This document shows positions 8,259 to 16,690 of a stretch of DNA of 64,000 nt, in pieces. The stretch spans positions 1 through 64,000 of the forward strand of contig CAVVVS010000122.1 of the NCBI GenBank assembly GCA_963751355.1, written 5' to 3'. This DNA comes from CAVVVS01 sp963751355 (lineage in GTDB: Bacteria; Bacteroidota; Ignavibacteria; Ignavibacteriales; Ignavibacteriaceae). The notes under the pieces are model-generated. The model had not been told where the DNA came from, made no database searches, and worked only from the letters and a program-made list of their open reading frames with translations. Positions within the stretch are counted from its first letter, which is position 1. The number at the start of each line of letters is the position of its first letter. A program made the translations under genes and the position numbers.

Positions 8259-10673
8259 ATGTTTCGAATCATACCCGAGGGGCTCTCCTATAAAGAACAT
8301 GTACTGCTTAAGAACGGACAGGGACTGCTATTTAAACCTGCAACAAATGAAGATATTCCGTTAGTAGAATCCTTTTTAAAGCACATTTCAAGGGAAAGTT
8401 TGCGCATGCGGTTCATGGCATCTATCTCCGAAGTTCCCAGGGATATAATCAATCAGCTTTGCAGTGGAGATTTTACTCAGGCAGGCTGTCTTTTGGCTAT
8501 TACCCAAACAGATCACGATCCGGTAGTTGTTGGTTTAGGAAATTACATTGGGATGGGAACCGGGAATACTGCAGAGGTAGCTTTTCTAATTGATGATAAA
8601 TACCAGGGAAGGGGAATCAGCACTCTTTTGTTGGAACGACTTGCCGGATTAGCCGCAGCTAATGGTTTTGTTGAACTGGAAGCAGAAGTTCTCCCCGATA
8701 ATCAACCGATGATAAATGTATTTAAAAGCTCCGGTTTTGAAAAACACCGGGTTTGGGATTCGGACACGGTTCATTTTGAACTGCCGGTTAACGGTGCTTC
8801 TGCTTTGTGGGAATTAGCCGATTTAAGGGAGCGAATTGCCAGCGCAAATTCTCTAATTCCGCTTCTTCGACCAAAAGTTGTGGCTGTTGCAGGTGTTTCG
8901 AGGGATAAATCTTCCGTAGGTAATATGATTTTCCGGAACATACTTTCGGCAAATTTTAACGGAAAGGTTTATCCTATAAACCCTCAAGCTGTTTCCATCA
9001 GCGGTATTAAAGCTTATGCTTCCGCTAAAGACTTACCCGAAAAAATTGATCTTGCCGTTATAGCGGTACGAGCCGAAAAAGTAAAAGAAGTTGCCAAACA
9101 AGCAATTCAAGCCGGCGCAAAAGGATTGGTTGTTGTATCCGCCGGATTTGCAGATGCCGGACCGGAAGGAATAAATAGACAAAAAGAACTTGTAAAGCTC
9201 GTTCGCACTCATGGAGTAAGGCTTCTAGGTCCGGGATGTTTGGGATTAATGAACACCGATTCTGAAGTGCGGCTGAACGCAAGTCTCGCTCCCAGAATTA
9301 TGTCTCCAGGGCAGATAGGATTTTTTTCTCATTCCGCTGCACTGGGACTGGTGATCTTAGATTATGCGGTGGAGAAAGGTTTAGGCTTCACTACATTTGT
9401 CTCCGCCGGTAATAGAGCAGATGTTTCCGGAAATGATTTGCTTCAGTATTGGATGGAAGATCAAAAGACGAAAATTGCAATTCTTTATCTTGAAACTTTT
9501 GGCAATCCCCGGCGTTTCGTTCGCATAGCCCGCCGGATGACTTACAAGAAACCTGTCTTATGTGTAAAAAGTGCACACAGTATTGCGGGACGCAAAGCGG
9601 CTGAATCAAAAAGCGGGGCGCATTCAGGCGGCAAACTTGAAGTAGAAGCTTTATTTCAACAAACCGGATTAATAATGGCTCCTACCTTGGAGGATCTTTT
9701 TGATGTAGCTGTTGTCCTGGCAAACCAGCCATTACCGGGAGGGAATAAAGTTGGTATTATTGCTAATTCATCGGGTATGGCAACTTTATTTGCCGATGCA
9801 TGTGAAATGAATTATTTGGAGGTTGATGCATCTGGTGTAATCGATTTGGGCGCTTTTACTACGGCGGATAATTATGAGGTAAAAGTTAGGGAAGCCTTAA
9901 TAAATAAAAATGTTGAAACGCTGCTGGTGGGATTTGCTTGTGTAGGCAATTGTGATACGGAACCTGTTGCTGAGGCTATAAGAAAAGGTGTAAGTGCCGC
10001 AGAGGAAATCACCGGGATTCAAAAGCCTGTTTTGCTTTGTCTAATGGGAGAAGCGGGTGCTATTTCTCTTATGAATAATTCCCCGGGGGGAAATAGTAAT
10101 AGAAAATTTCCCGCGTTTCGTTTTCCGGAATTAGCCGTGAATGCTTTGGGTAGAATTGTGCGGTATGTGGAGTTCAAGAAACAGCCGCCCGGAAAACTAA
10201 TCTGGTACTCCGATGTTAAAGCCGACGATGCCCGCAAAATTGTTCAAACTGTTTTAAGGGAAGTTACCGAACCTCAACAAATTATAACAGTGAATGAAAA
10301 AGAAGTAGAAGGGATTTTAAAATTCTTTGGAATTGGTATCGTAAACCCGGTTTCCGGCGATTCAAGAATATTTGAAATCAAAGTCAGACCGGATCCTTTA
10401 TTTGGTCCGGTGCTTGAAATAAATGATGATAAATCTCACCGGATTTTACGAATCACCCCATTAACAGAAAGAGAGCTTGAAGAAACGATGCATGAATTGC
10501 AGCTAACGAAAGATTGCGGTATCAGCCAGATAGTTGGAAGGCTGTCACAAATGATCGAAGAAATTCCGTGGCTGTGGAATTTTGAAGCTCATGCGGTAGT
10601 TGACGACACTCCGTTGCTTGTTCCAAAAGTATTTAATATTAAAACCGGCGGAGCAAAGAGACCTTCGTATTAA
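8259..10673 (+). CDS. GNAT acetyltransferase fused to degenerate NDP-forming acyl-CoA synthetase (Pat-like)
   Basis: An 804-residue fusion. The N-terminal GNAT domain (about 18-170) has the acetyl-CoA-binding KYQGRG turn. A Rossmann CoA-binding domain begins near residue 200 (VVAVAGVSRDKSSVG), followed by the succinyl-CoA-ligase-like region (about 340-610) and an ATP-grasp-like tail. Two signs of lost ligase activity are visible. The catalytic His of the usual SHTG loop is Lys (K451, in ESKSGAHSGG). The tail has lost most of the nucleotide-binding half and jumps from FFGIGIVNP to a late segment, RPDPLFGPVLE. Enteric Pat/PatZ proteins likewise pair a GNAT domain with a non-catalytic ligase domain and acetylate Acs, but with GNAT at the C-terminus. 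Position between acsA and acuBC makes Acs the likely substrate; the CoA-binding part may sense acyl-CoA. Confidence 0.85.
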   Translation: MFRIIPEGLSYKEHVLLKNGQGLLFKPATNEDIPLVESFLKHISRESLRMRFMASISEVPRDIINQLCSGDFTQAGCLLAITQTDHDPVVVGLGNYIGMGTGNTAEVAFLIDDKYQGRGISTLLLERLAGLAAANGFVELEAEVLPDNQPMINVFKSSGFEKHRVWDSDTVHFELPVNGASALWELADLRERIASANSLIPLLRPKVVAVAGVSRDKSSVGNMIFRNILSANFNGKVYPINPQAVSISGIKAYASAKDLPEKIDLAVIAVRAEKVKEVAKQAIQAGAKGLVVVSAGFADAGPEGINRQKELVKLVRTHGVRLLGPGCLGLMNTDSEVRLNASLAPRIMSPGQIGFFSHSAALGLVILDYAVEKGLGFTTFVSAGNRADVSGNDLLQYWMEDQKTKIAILYLETFGNPRRFVRIARRMTYKKPVLCVKSAHSIAGRKAAESKSGAHSGGKLEVEALFQQTGLIMAPTLEDLFDVAVVLANQPLPGGNKVGIIANSSGMATLFADACEMNYLEVDASGVIDLGAFTTADNYEVKVREALINKNVETLLVGFACVGNCDTEPVAEAIRKGVSAAEEITGIQKPVLLCLMGEAGAISLMNNSPGGNSNRKFPAFRFPELAVNALGRIVRYVEFKKQPPGKLIWYSDVKADDARKIVQTVLREVTEPQQIITVNEKEVEGILKFFGIGIVNPVSGDSRIFEIKVRPDPLFGPVLEINDDKSHRILRITPLTERELEETMHELQLTKDCGISQIVGRLSQMIEEIPWLWNFEAHAVVDDTPLLVPKVFNIKTGGAKRPSY

Positions 10674-10729
10674 TGATTTTATAACAAGAAATCTTTGATA
10701 AATACCAAATTATTTTAGAAGGAAAAATC

Positions 10730-11359
10730 ATGTTAATTCGTGAAATAATGAATACTAATATTACAACAATATCACCTGGTACAAAATTAAGTGAAGCTTA
10801 CGGTATAATGAATGAAAAAAAGATCAGGCATCTTCCTATTATGGAACAGGATAAAATCTTAGGTATTGTAACCGACAGGGATTTACGCCTGGCTACGAGT
10901 AAATTAGCACAGCATCCCTTTGATCCTGAAAGTGAAGTACGCAATATTATGAGTCACCCTGTAAAAACAACACATCCTTCCGATCCGGTTGAATCAGCAA
11001 CCCAGATAATGAGAGAAATGAAAATCGGGTGTCTTCCCGTAATTGAGGATTCTGAACTAGTGGGAATGGTAACAAACACCGATCTTCTGGATGCGCTTCT
11101 TTTGTTAACGGGAGTGCATAAACCAACAGGACGCTTAGATATTCGTCTCCCAAACCGGTCCGGTGAACTTGCAAGATTGACAAATCTTATTGCCGAAAAA
11201 AATGTGAATATCCTCTCAATCCTAACCTATCCTGACAAAGAGAAGAAAGTGAGGCTCGTTTTAAGAGTAGGTACCATCGAAATAAAATCTCTCGCAGAAG
11301 CAATTTGTAACGCGGGCTTTGAAGTAATTTGGCCTATCCATATATCATGTGTCAAATAA
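10730..11359 (+). CDS. acuB: AcuB-like CBS-CBS-ACT domain protein
   Basis: A 209-residue cytoplasmic protein with two CBS domains (about 7-60 and 72-125) and a C-terminal ACT-like domain (about 138-209, GRLDIRLPNRSGELARL). This is the architecture of AcuB from the Bacillus acuABC acetoin/acetate utilisation operon. CBS pairs usually bind adenine nucleotides, and ACT domains bind small metabolites, so it may report energy charge to the acetylation/deacetylation switch. The reaction or partner of AcuB is not established in general. A GAAGGAAAA ribosome site precedes the ATG. The gene lies 56 bp behind the acetyltransferase fusion and its end overlaps acuC, which suggests co-translation. Confidence 0.88.
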   Translation: MLIREIMNTNITTISPGTKLSEAYGIMNEKKIRHLPIMEQDKILGIVTDRDLRLATSKLAQHPFDPESEVRNIMSHPVKTTHPSDPVESATQIMREMKIGCLPVIEDSELVGMVTNTDLLDALLLLTGVHKPTGRLDIRLPNRSGELARLTNLIAEKNVNILSILTYPDKEKKVRLVLRVGTIEIKSLAEAICNAGFEVIWPIHISCVK

Positions 11360-12480
11360 TATATAATTCAAATTACCGGCTGTATAACCTTGGTGAAGAC
11401 CATCCGTTTAATCCCATGCGCGTGGAAATGACGATTGATCTTCTTAATGAACTGGGTTATATCAAAGAATCCATAAAACCAGATCTGGTTACACCGGGAG
11501 ATCTTGAATTTATTCATGACGGCAAATACATCGACGTGGTGGAAAAAGTTAGTTGTGGTGAAAAATTACCGGAAGCCGAAGATTTTGGACTAGGCACATT
11601 AGACAATCCCATTATTGAAGGAATGGCTAAAGGAGCCCGTAACCAGGCAGGAGGTACTTTGCTCGGCGCACGTCTGCTGATAGAGAGCAAAGCGAAAAAA
11701 GTACTTCAATTAGGCGGCGGATTTCATCATGCTCAGCGTGATCTTGCGGCAGGATTTTGCATTTACAATGATCTTGCCCTGGCAATTCAAGAAATGATCG
11801 GAGCCGGCTGGCATGTCGTTTATCTCGATCTTGATGTTCATCATGGCGACGGAGTTCAGCAAATTTTTTATTCCTCCGAAAATGTTATGACAATCTCTTT
11901 ACATGAATCGGGTGAGTATTTATTTCCCGGAACCGGATGGCTGCATGAACTGGGAAAAGGAATGGGACGTTCACTAAAACTGAATCTTCCGCTGGAGCCT
12001 TTTACCGAAGGGGATTCTTACCTGGAAGTTTTGAACGGTGCAGTAGTCCCGGCATTAACCTGGTTTAAGCCCGATGCAATTATTGTTCAAGCCGGAGCGG
12101 ATGCACATTATTCCGATCCTTTAGCCGATTTAATGCTGACCACACAAGACTTTGAAATAATTTACCGGCGTGTAATTGAAATTGCCGAACAATTATGCAA
12201 GGGAAAAATTCTGTTTACACTCGGTGGTGGATATGCATTAACCGCTACTCCAAGAATTTGGTCAATTTTATATATGATACTTTTGGGTAAAGAGATCCCC
12301 ACGGATATTCCATACAAGTGGCGGGAGAAATGGCAAAGTAAATTAGTTAAACCAATTCCTAAATCATTTCATGATCCGGCAGATGCTTATGAACCAATTC
12401 CCAGGAGAGCGGAAATAACTAAACATAATCGCGATTTAATCCGGCGGCTGCTGGACGCGGTTGCACCGGATTGGCTTTAA
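11347..12480 (+). CDS. acuC: AcuC-type class I deacetylase
   Basis: A zinc-dependent deacetylase of the histone-deacetylase fold, about 377 residues. Family motifs are visible: GGGFHHAQRDLAAGFCIYND with the catalytic His pair, the metal-binding DLDVHHGDG, and the second metal site around AGADAHYSDPL. The expected role is removal of acetyl groups from acetyl-CoA synthetase, restoring its activity. I place the start at the ATG at 11347, which gives an N-terminus MCQIIYNSNYRL matching the usual first strand and overlaps acuB by 13 nt. A TTG at 11329 would add six residues. Together with acsA, the GNAT fusion and acuB it completes a writer-sensor-eraser set. Nothing suggests loss of function. Confidence 0.93.
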   Translation: MCQIIYNSNYRLYNLGEDHPFNPMRVEMTIDLLNELGYIKESIKPDLVTPGDLEFIHDGKYIDVVEKVSCGEKLPEAEDFGLGTLDNPIIEGMAKGARNQAGGTLLGARLLIESKAKKVLQLGGGFHHAQRDLAAGFCIYNDLALAIQEMIGAGWHVVYLDLDVHHGDGVQQIFYSSENVMTISLHESGEYLFPGTGWLHELGKGMGRSLKLNLPLEPFTEGDSYLEVLNGAVVPALTWFKPDAIIVQAGADAHYSDPLADLMLTTQDFEIIYRRVIEIAEQLCKGKILFTLGGGYALTATPRIWSILYMILLGKEIPTDIPYKWREKWQSKLVKPIPKSFHDPADAYEPIPRRAEITKHNRDLIRRLLDAVAPDWL

Positions 12481-12593
12481 TTCATCTTTTTTGCTCTATC
12501 AATGCATTCTTTTTAATAACTTATGCTGCAAACAAGTAATGCTAAACTTGCCTGTCCATATTTGAAGGAATTCAGCATCTAAAAATGGTTCAA

Positions 12594-12631
12594 AATTGAA
12601 GATTCCGAGTCAAGCTCGGTATGACGGATAA
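12594..12631. repeat. Short inverted repeat in intergenic region
   Basis: CCGAG and CTCGG flank a 5-nt loop (about 12605-12619) inside a GATTCCGAGTCAAGCTCGG element followed by TATGACGG. Similar short elements occur dispersed in many genomes. It may be a repeat or a weak transcription signal after acuC; there is no T tract directly behind it. Confidence 0.35.
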
Positions 12632-12748
12632 TTCTTTTTAATGATTTAACGTAACTTCAATAAAAGACTAAGATTATTTTTAATTATTGCTCATTACTGC
12701 ATTATTTTAATTGAAAAGGATTTTATATTCAGCTAAATTGCATGTGTT

Positions 12749-13615
12749 ATGAATAAAATTTCTTTTACAAAAATGAGCGGTGCGGGTAATGATTTCATTG
12801 TTGTTGATAAAAAAATCAACCCTGCTGCTGATTTTAATGATGAATCTATAAAGCGCTTATGCAACAGGCGTAACGGTGTCGGTGCCGACGGATTAATTAC
12901 CATATCGGATTCGAATGATTATGATTTCGTAATGGAATATTATAACGCCGATGGTTCAACAGGCAGCTTGTGCGGTAACGGTGCCCGTTGTGCTATAAAA
13001 TTTGCCGAACTGAGCAGCAGACTTAAAAACGGTACGGCAAAATTTCTTTCAAATAAAACGTCTTATAAAGGTGAAGTTTTAGGAGAAAACAAAATAAAGT
13101 TTTATTTTAATTCACCTAAAAATTTTAGATTTGATTTTAAAATTGATTCCGCGGGGCAGGAAATAAATGCATGTTTTGTAGATACAGGTTCGCCTCATGT
13201 TGTAATTGGGATTGAAGATGTTCTTCAAAATAATGTCGATCCCGCACTAAATTTTAACGATCTTAATGATTTTCCGGTTTATAAAATCGGGAAGGAGATA
13301 AGATATCACCGGGAGTTTGAACCCGGCGGTACTAATGTTAATTTCATTCAAGTTCAGAATAAAAAAATTTTTATTCGAACATATGAGCGCGGTGTTGAGG
13401 ATGAGACGCTTGCTTGCGGAACCGGTTCTGCTGCTGCCGGATTGATTGCATATTATCGCTATGATCTAAAGCCTCCTATTCATTTGATTACAAGGGGTGG
13501 TGACGAATTAGTCGTCGATTTTAACGTTGAAGAAGAAATGATAAAAAATTTATCATTGACCGGACCGGCAGTGACCGTTTTTACCGGGGAATTTATATTA
13601 AACAAGTTTTATTAA
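12749..13615 (+). CDS. dapF: Diaminopimelate epimerase
   Basis: A 288-residue cytoplasmic enzyme that interconverts LL- and meso-diaminopimelate, the step before peptidoglycan precursor and lysine synthesis. The N-terminal MSGAGNDF motif and the two catalytic cysteines are present: C75 in GSLCGNGARC and C223 in ETLACGTGS. The length fits the family. The start at 12749 gives MNKISFTKMSGAGNDF, as expected. A small conserved gene follows after 14 bp and is probably co-transcribed. No oddities. Confidence 0.96.
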   Translation: MNKISFTKMSGAGNDFIVVDKKINPAADFNDESIKRLCNRRNGVGADGLITISDSNDYDFVMEYYNADGSTGSLCGNGARCAIKFAELSSRLKNGTAKFLSNKTSYKGEVLGENKIKFYFNSPKNFRFDFKIDSAGQEINACFVDTGSPHVVIGIEDVLQNNVDPALNFNDLNDFPVYKIGKEIRYHREFEPGGTNVNFIQVQNKKIFIRTYERGVEDETLACGTGSAAAGLIAYYRYDLKPPIHLITRGGDELVVDFNVEEEMIKNLSLTGPAVTVFTGEFILNKFY

Positions 13616-13629
13616 TTAATGGAGCACAA

Positions 13630-13935
13630 ATGGCAAAAGTGATATTTAATATTCAATACGAACTTAAACCGGATAAAAAAGATGAATATTTAGGGGTGAT
13701 AAAGGAACTGAAGAATCTATTAAAAGCCGACGGACTTGAAAGTTATGAGATTTTTGAAGTTAAAGGAAAAGGAAATCATTTACAGGAAGTTTATACTTTT
13801 AGTTCCGAAGAAGCATATGAACAGTTTGATGATGATCAGAATGAAAGAATCAATATTCTGATTAATAAACTGAATGAGCTAACCGTTGATAATTCTACTA
13901 AATACACTACACTTTATCAAATAGCAGAATTATAA
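13630..13935 (+). CDS. Small conserved protein, possibly a dimeric alpha/beta-barrel (ABM-like)
   Basis: A 101-residue acidic, soluble protein that I do not recognise with certainty. The pattern of an N-terminal strand (VIFNIQYEL), a helix rich in Lys/Glu and Leu, and the strands YEIFEVKGK and LQEVYTFSSEEAYEQF resembles the ferredoxin-like fold of antibiotic-biosynthesis-monooxygenase-type small proteins. No catalytic residues can be named. A TGGAGCACAA ribosome site precedes the ATG, and the gene lies 14 bp behind dapF, so it is very likely a real, co-transcribed gene. Confidence 0.6.
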   Translation: MAKVIFNIQYELKPDKKDEYLGVIKELKNLLKADGLESYEIFEVKGKGNHLQEVYTFSSEEAYEQFDDDQNERINILINKLNELTVDNSTKYTTLYQIAEL

Positions 13936-13954
13936 TAATCTGTTTTCTTTTAAG

Positions 13955-13975
13955 GCGGCTGTGTATATCAGCCGC
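13955..13975 (+). terminator. Stem-loop after dapF operon
   Basis: GCGGCTG (13955-13961) pairs with CAGCCGC (13969-13975) around a 7-nt loop. The following bases are A-rich with few T, so this is a weak terminator or an mRNA-stabilising hairpin. Confidence 0.45.
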
Positions 13976-14103
13976 TGAATTCATAAAAAATTCCCTCCAA
14001 TATTCGAATTAAAAATATTTTCTTTTTTGGCTCGCATTTTGAATTAATTTATAAAACTTATTGATATAATTCATTAATTCCCTGAAATATAGCGGCTGCA
14101 TTT

Positions 14104-14979
14104 ATGACTAAAACGGTGCACAAAATTTACATCGCTTCATTTTTTTTAATTACTATTTTTACTGTTATTGTACTTATTGTTGAAGGATATAACTATTACA
14201 CAACTCCTATAGCTCAAAGATTTTTTATGTCGAAGAATGTTCTATTAAAGCCGAGTGGTTTTATAGGACACGGGCTTGGGATAATAGGAAGTTTTTTAAT
14301 AACAGCCGGTGTTGTATTGTATATGCTGCGGAAAAGAGTAAAATTATTTTTCAGGTTCGGTTATTTAAAACATTGGCTTGAGTTTCATATTTTTCTCTGT
14401 TCATTGGGTCCCGTTTTGATTTTATTTCATACCGCTTTTAAATTCGGGGGAATAGTTGCGGTAAGTTTTTGGAGCATGGTTGCCGTGGTTTTGAGCGGGG
14501 TTATCGGCAGAGTTCTTTATGTTCAAATTCCTCACACTATTCAGGGGCAAATAATCGGGATGCGTGAATTAAATTCGTTTAACGAAAATCTTTCACACAG
14601 ATTAAAAGAAGATTACGCGGTTCCGGAGGAAATATTTACGCGAATAGAAGAAATTTCTTCTATTCACCGGTATAAAAGGATTCAATTTAAAACTGCTTTA
14701 ATTTTTGTGTTGAAAGATTATTTTGGTATAAAAATTGTGCTCCATCACCTGAAGCGCGAATTGAAATTTGCAAAAGTCCCGAGATCCAGGCGGAAAAAAA
14801 TTCTTAATACCGCCAAGTCGAAATTAATTATTTCCAGAAGAATCGGTCTTTTGCAGACAATGCAAAAGTTATTCAGATACTGGCATGTTGTACACCTTCC
14901 TTTTGCAATTGTAATGTTCGTTATAATGATAATCCATATTGCAGTAGAAATAGTTTTTGGTTATAAGTGGATTTTTTAA
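14104..14979 (+). CDS. Integral membrane b-type cytochrome-like protein
   Basis: A 291-residue inner-membrane protein with about five predicted membrane segments (residues about 8-28, 53-75, 95-118, 121-145 and 262-288). Histidines lie at helix positions suited to bis-His heme b ligation: the HG in segment two, LEFHIF and LFHTAF in segment three, and WHVVHLP and IIHIAVE near the last segment. A cytoplasmic basic stretch (about 170-255) separates the last helix. The pattern recalls cytochrome b561/ferric-reductase-like proteins, but I cannot name a family. It precedes an Fe-S/FAD oxidoreductase and two giant multiheme cytochromes on the same strand. A role in quinol oxidation or transmembrane electron transfer to those cytochromes is therefore plausible, but inferred. 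Confidence 0.7.
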   Translation: MTKTVHKIYIASFFLITIFTVIVLIVEGYNYYTTPIAQRFFMSKNVLLKPSGFIGHGLGIIGSFLITAGVVLYMLRKRVKLFFRFGYLKHWLEFHIFLCSLGPVLILFHTAFKFGGIVAVSFWSMVAVVLSGVIGRVLYVQIPHTIQGQIIGMRELNSFNENLSHRLKEDYAVPEEIFTRIEEISSIHRYKRIQFKTALIFVLKDYFGIKIVLHHLKRELKFAKVPRSRRKKILNTAKSKLIISRRIGLLQTMQKLFRYWHVVHLPFAIVMFVIMIIHIAVEIVFGYKWIF

Positions 14980-15304
14980 TTAAGATTTGACACTTGCAAG
15001 GCGGGCTGCAAGTGTAACTTGTTCTTCAGGTTTTTAATTTAACTTAGTATTAAATTTTTACCCGGAACATATCGTTTCATTTGCTTTTATTCAATCCTTC
15101 GAAGCAAATTTATTTTGTTGGTCATTTATCCTTATGTAATTGTAATCTTTTTGTTAACAGGTCAAATCATAGGCGGATAACATTTTATGAATTTATTCGA
15201 ATAAGGAATTCAGTAGTAAAACTGAATAAAGTGCCTCCTGAATCAGAACATTATTACACAGTTAACTTTGTAATGTAATTCTCTACACGTATTAGGTATT
15301 GAAT
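14980..15304. other. Intergenic region with 9-bp perfect stem-loop
   Basis: ACACTTGCA (14990-14998) and TGCAAGTGT (15007-15015) form a perfect 9-bp stem with an 8-nt loop directly after the membrane cytochrome gene. A T-rich stretch follows only about 15 nt later, so termination is uncertain. A 65-codon frame at 15081-15278 has no ribosome site or recognisable features and is not taken as a gene. Confidence 0.5.
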
Positions 15305-16642
15305 ATGGAAATAATTTTAGAAAATTCGTTAGCATATATTATTGTTTTCATAGGTATTATCACTGTACTCATTTTTTATCTAAGGAGATTGAAAAGAGAT
15401 AGTGAGATAACAAAAACAAAAATTGTTGAAGCAAAAAGATTTGGTCTTTATGAACCGGTTTCATTGCATCCTGTGATTGATCCGGATAAGTGTTTGGGTA
15501 GCGGCGCATGTATTGAAGCTTGTCCGGAACACGATATTCTCGGAATGATAGACGGTCAGGCGCATGTCATAAATGCATCAAGGTGTGTAGGGCACGGTGC
15601 ATGTCTTCAAGCATGTCCGTTTGGTGCAATCACTTTGTGTATAGGTACGGAAAAACGCGGGGTAGAACTTCCGCATATAAGTCCGGAATTTGAAACGAAT
15701 ATTCCCGGTTTATTTATTGCCGGTGAACTGGGGGGAATGGGTTTAATTAAAAATGCTGTTGAACAGGGGAAACAAGCAGTAAATTATTTATCGACTAAAT
15801 TAAAATCTACACCAAACGCTGAATTTGACGTCATTATTGTCGGCGCAGGTCCTGCAGGTATTTCCGCTACACTTGCCGCAGCACAAAACAAGATGAAATA
15901 TTTAACTCTCGAGCAGGACAGTCTTGGTGGTACCGTATTCAATTTTCCCCGGGCCAAATTAGTAATGACCTCCCCGATGGATTTACCCTTGCACGGAAAA
16001 GTTAAGCTTAGAGAAACTTCAAAAAGTGATTTGCTTTCCCTGTGGGATTCGGTATTAAAAAAGAATAAGATCGTTATTAATGAAAATGAAAAAGTTGAAT
16101 CGATTGAAAAGATGAGGGAATACTATTTTGAAGTTAAAACAAACAAAGGGATCTATACATCGAAAAGTATTATTCTGGCGATAGGAAGAAGAGGAACACC
16201 GAGGAAGTTAAACGTGCCCGGTGAAGAAAAAGAAAAGGTTGCTTACCGGTTGCTTGAGCCAGAACTCATAAATAATAAAAGAATTTTAATTATTGGGGGA
16301 GGCGATTCGGCTATAGAATCCGCGCTTTTACTCTCAGAAGGAAACATGGTAACACTCTCTTATAGGAGAGAATCTTTTTCGAGATTAAAATCGAAAAATT
16401 TTGAGGCAATCAAAGCAGCTTCAATAAACGGCAAGGTAAAGATAGTATTCAATTCAAGTGTGAAGGAAATTTTAGATGATAAGGTAATCGTTTCGGTCAG
16501 CACACGGGAAAATGATCTAATAATAGAAAACGATTTGGTTTACATATTTGCAGGCGGCTTACTGCCGACGGATTTTCTTCAAAAAATAGGTGTTCGAATA
16601 ACTAAAAAATTCGGAGAGGCAATTTTAATAAACCAAAATTAG
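15305..16642 (+). CDS. Membrane-anchored Fe-S/FAD-dependent NAD(P) oxidoreductase, permuted order
   Basis: A 445-residue protein with one N-terminal membrane anchor (about residues 7-26), a double ferredoxin-like region (about 55-115) and a thioredoxin-reductase-like FAD/NAD(P) part. Its FAD motif is GAGPAG at 180-185 and its pyridine-nucleotide motif is GGGDSA near 331. Each Fe-S site lacks the second cysteine: C63-S66-C69-C73 and C94-H97-C100-C104. The segment IPGLFIAGELGG (about 133), which normally ends such flavoproteins, lies before the FAD motif, and the C-terminus stops without it; the flavin domain thus looks circularly permuted. It probably shuttles electrons between NAD(P)H or ferredoxin and a membrane carrier. 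I chose ATG 15305; a TTG at 15299 would add two residues. The 20-heme cytochrome follows closely. Confidence 0.8.
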   Translation: MEIILENSLAYIIVFIGIITVLIFYLRRLKRDSEITKTKIVEAKRFGLYEPVSLHPVIDPDKCLGSGACIEACPEHDILGMIDGQAHVINASRCVGHGACLQACPFGAITLCIGTEKRGVELPHISPEFETNIPGLFIAGELGGMGLIKNAVEQGKQAVNYLSTKLKSTPNAEFDVIIVGAGPAGISATLAAAQNKMKYLTLEQDSLGGTVFNFPRAKLVMTSPMDLPLHGKVKLRETSKSDLLSLWDSVLKKNKIVINENEKVESIEKMREYYFEVKTNKGIYTSKSIILAIGRRGTPRKLNVPGEEKEKVAYRLLEPELINNKRILIIGGGDSAIESALLLSEGNMVTLSYRRESFSRLKSKNFEAIKAASINGKVKIVFNSSVKEILDDKVIVSVSTRENDLIIENDLVYIFAGGLLPTDFLQKIGVRITKKFGEAILINQN

Positions 16643-16690
16643 CAGGGCTTTTTTAATAAGTAATTTTACGGAAAACAACAGGAAAATATT

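Noticed and set aside
15081..15278. 65-codon frame before the Fe-S/FAD gene
   Set aside because: Lacks ribosome site and protein features; probably leader DNA.
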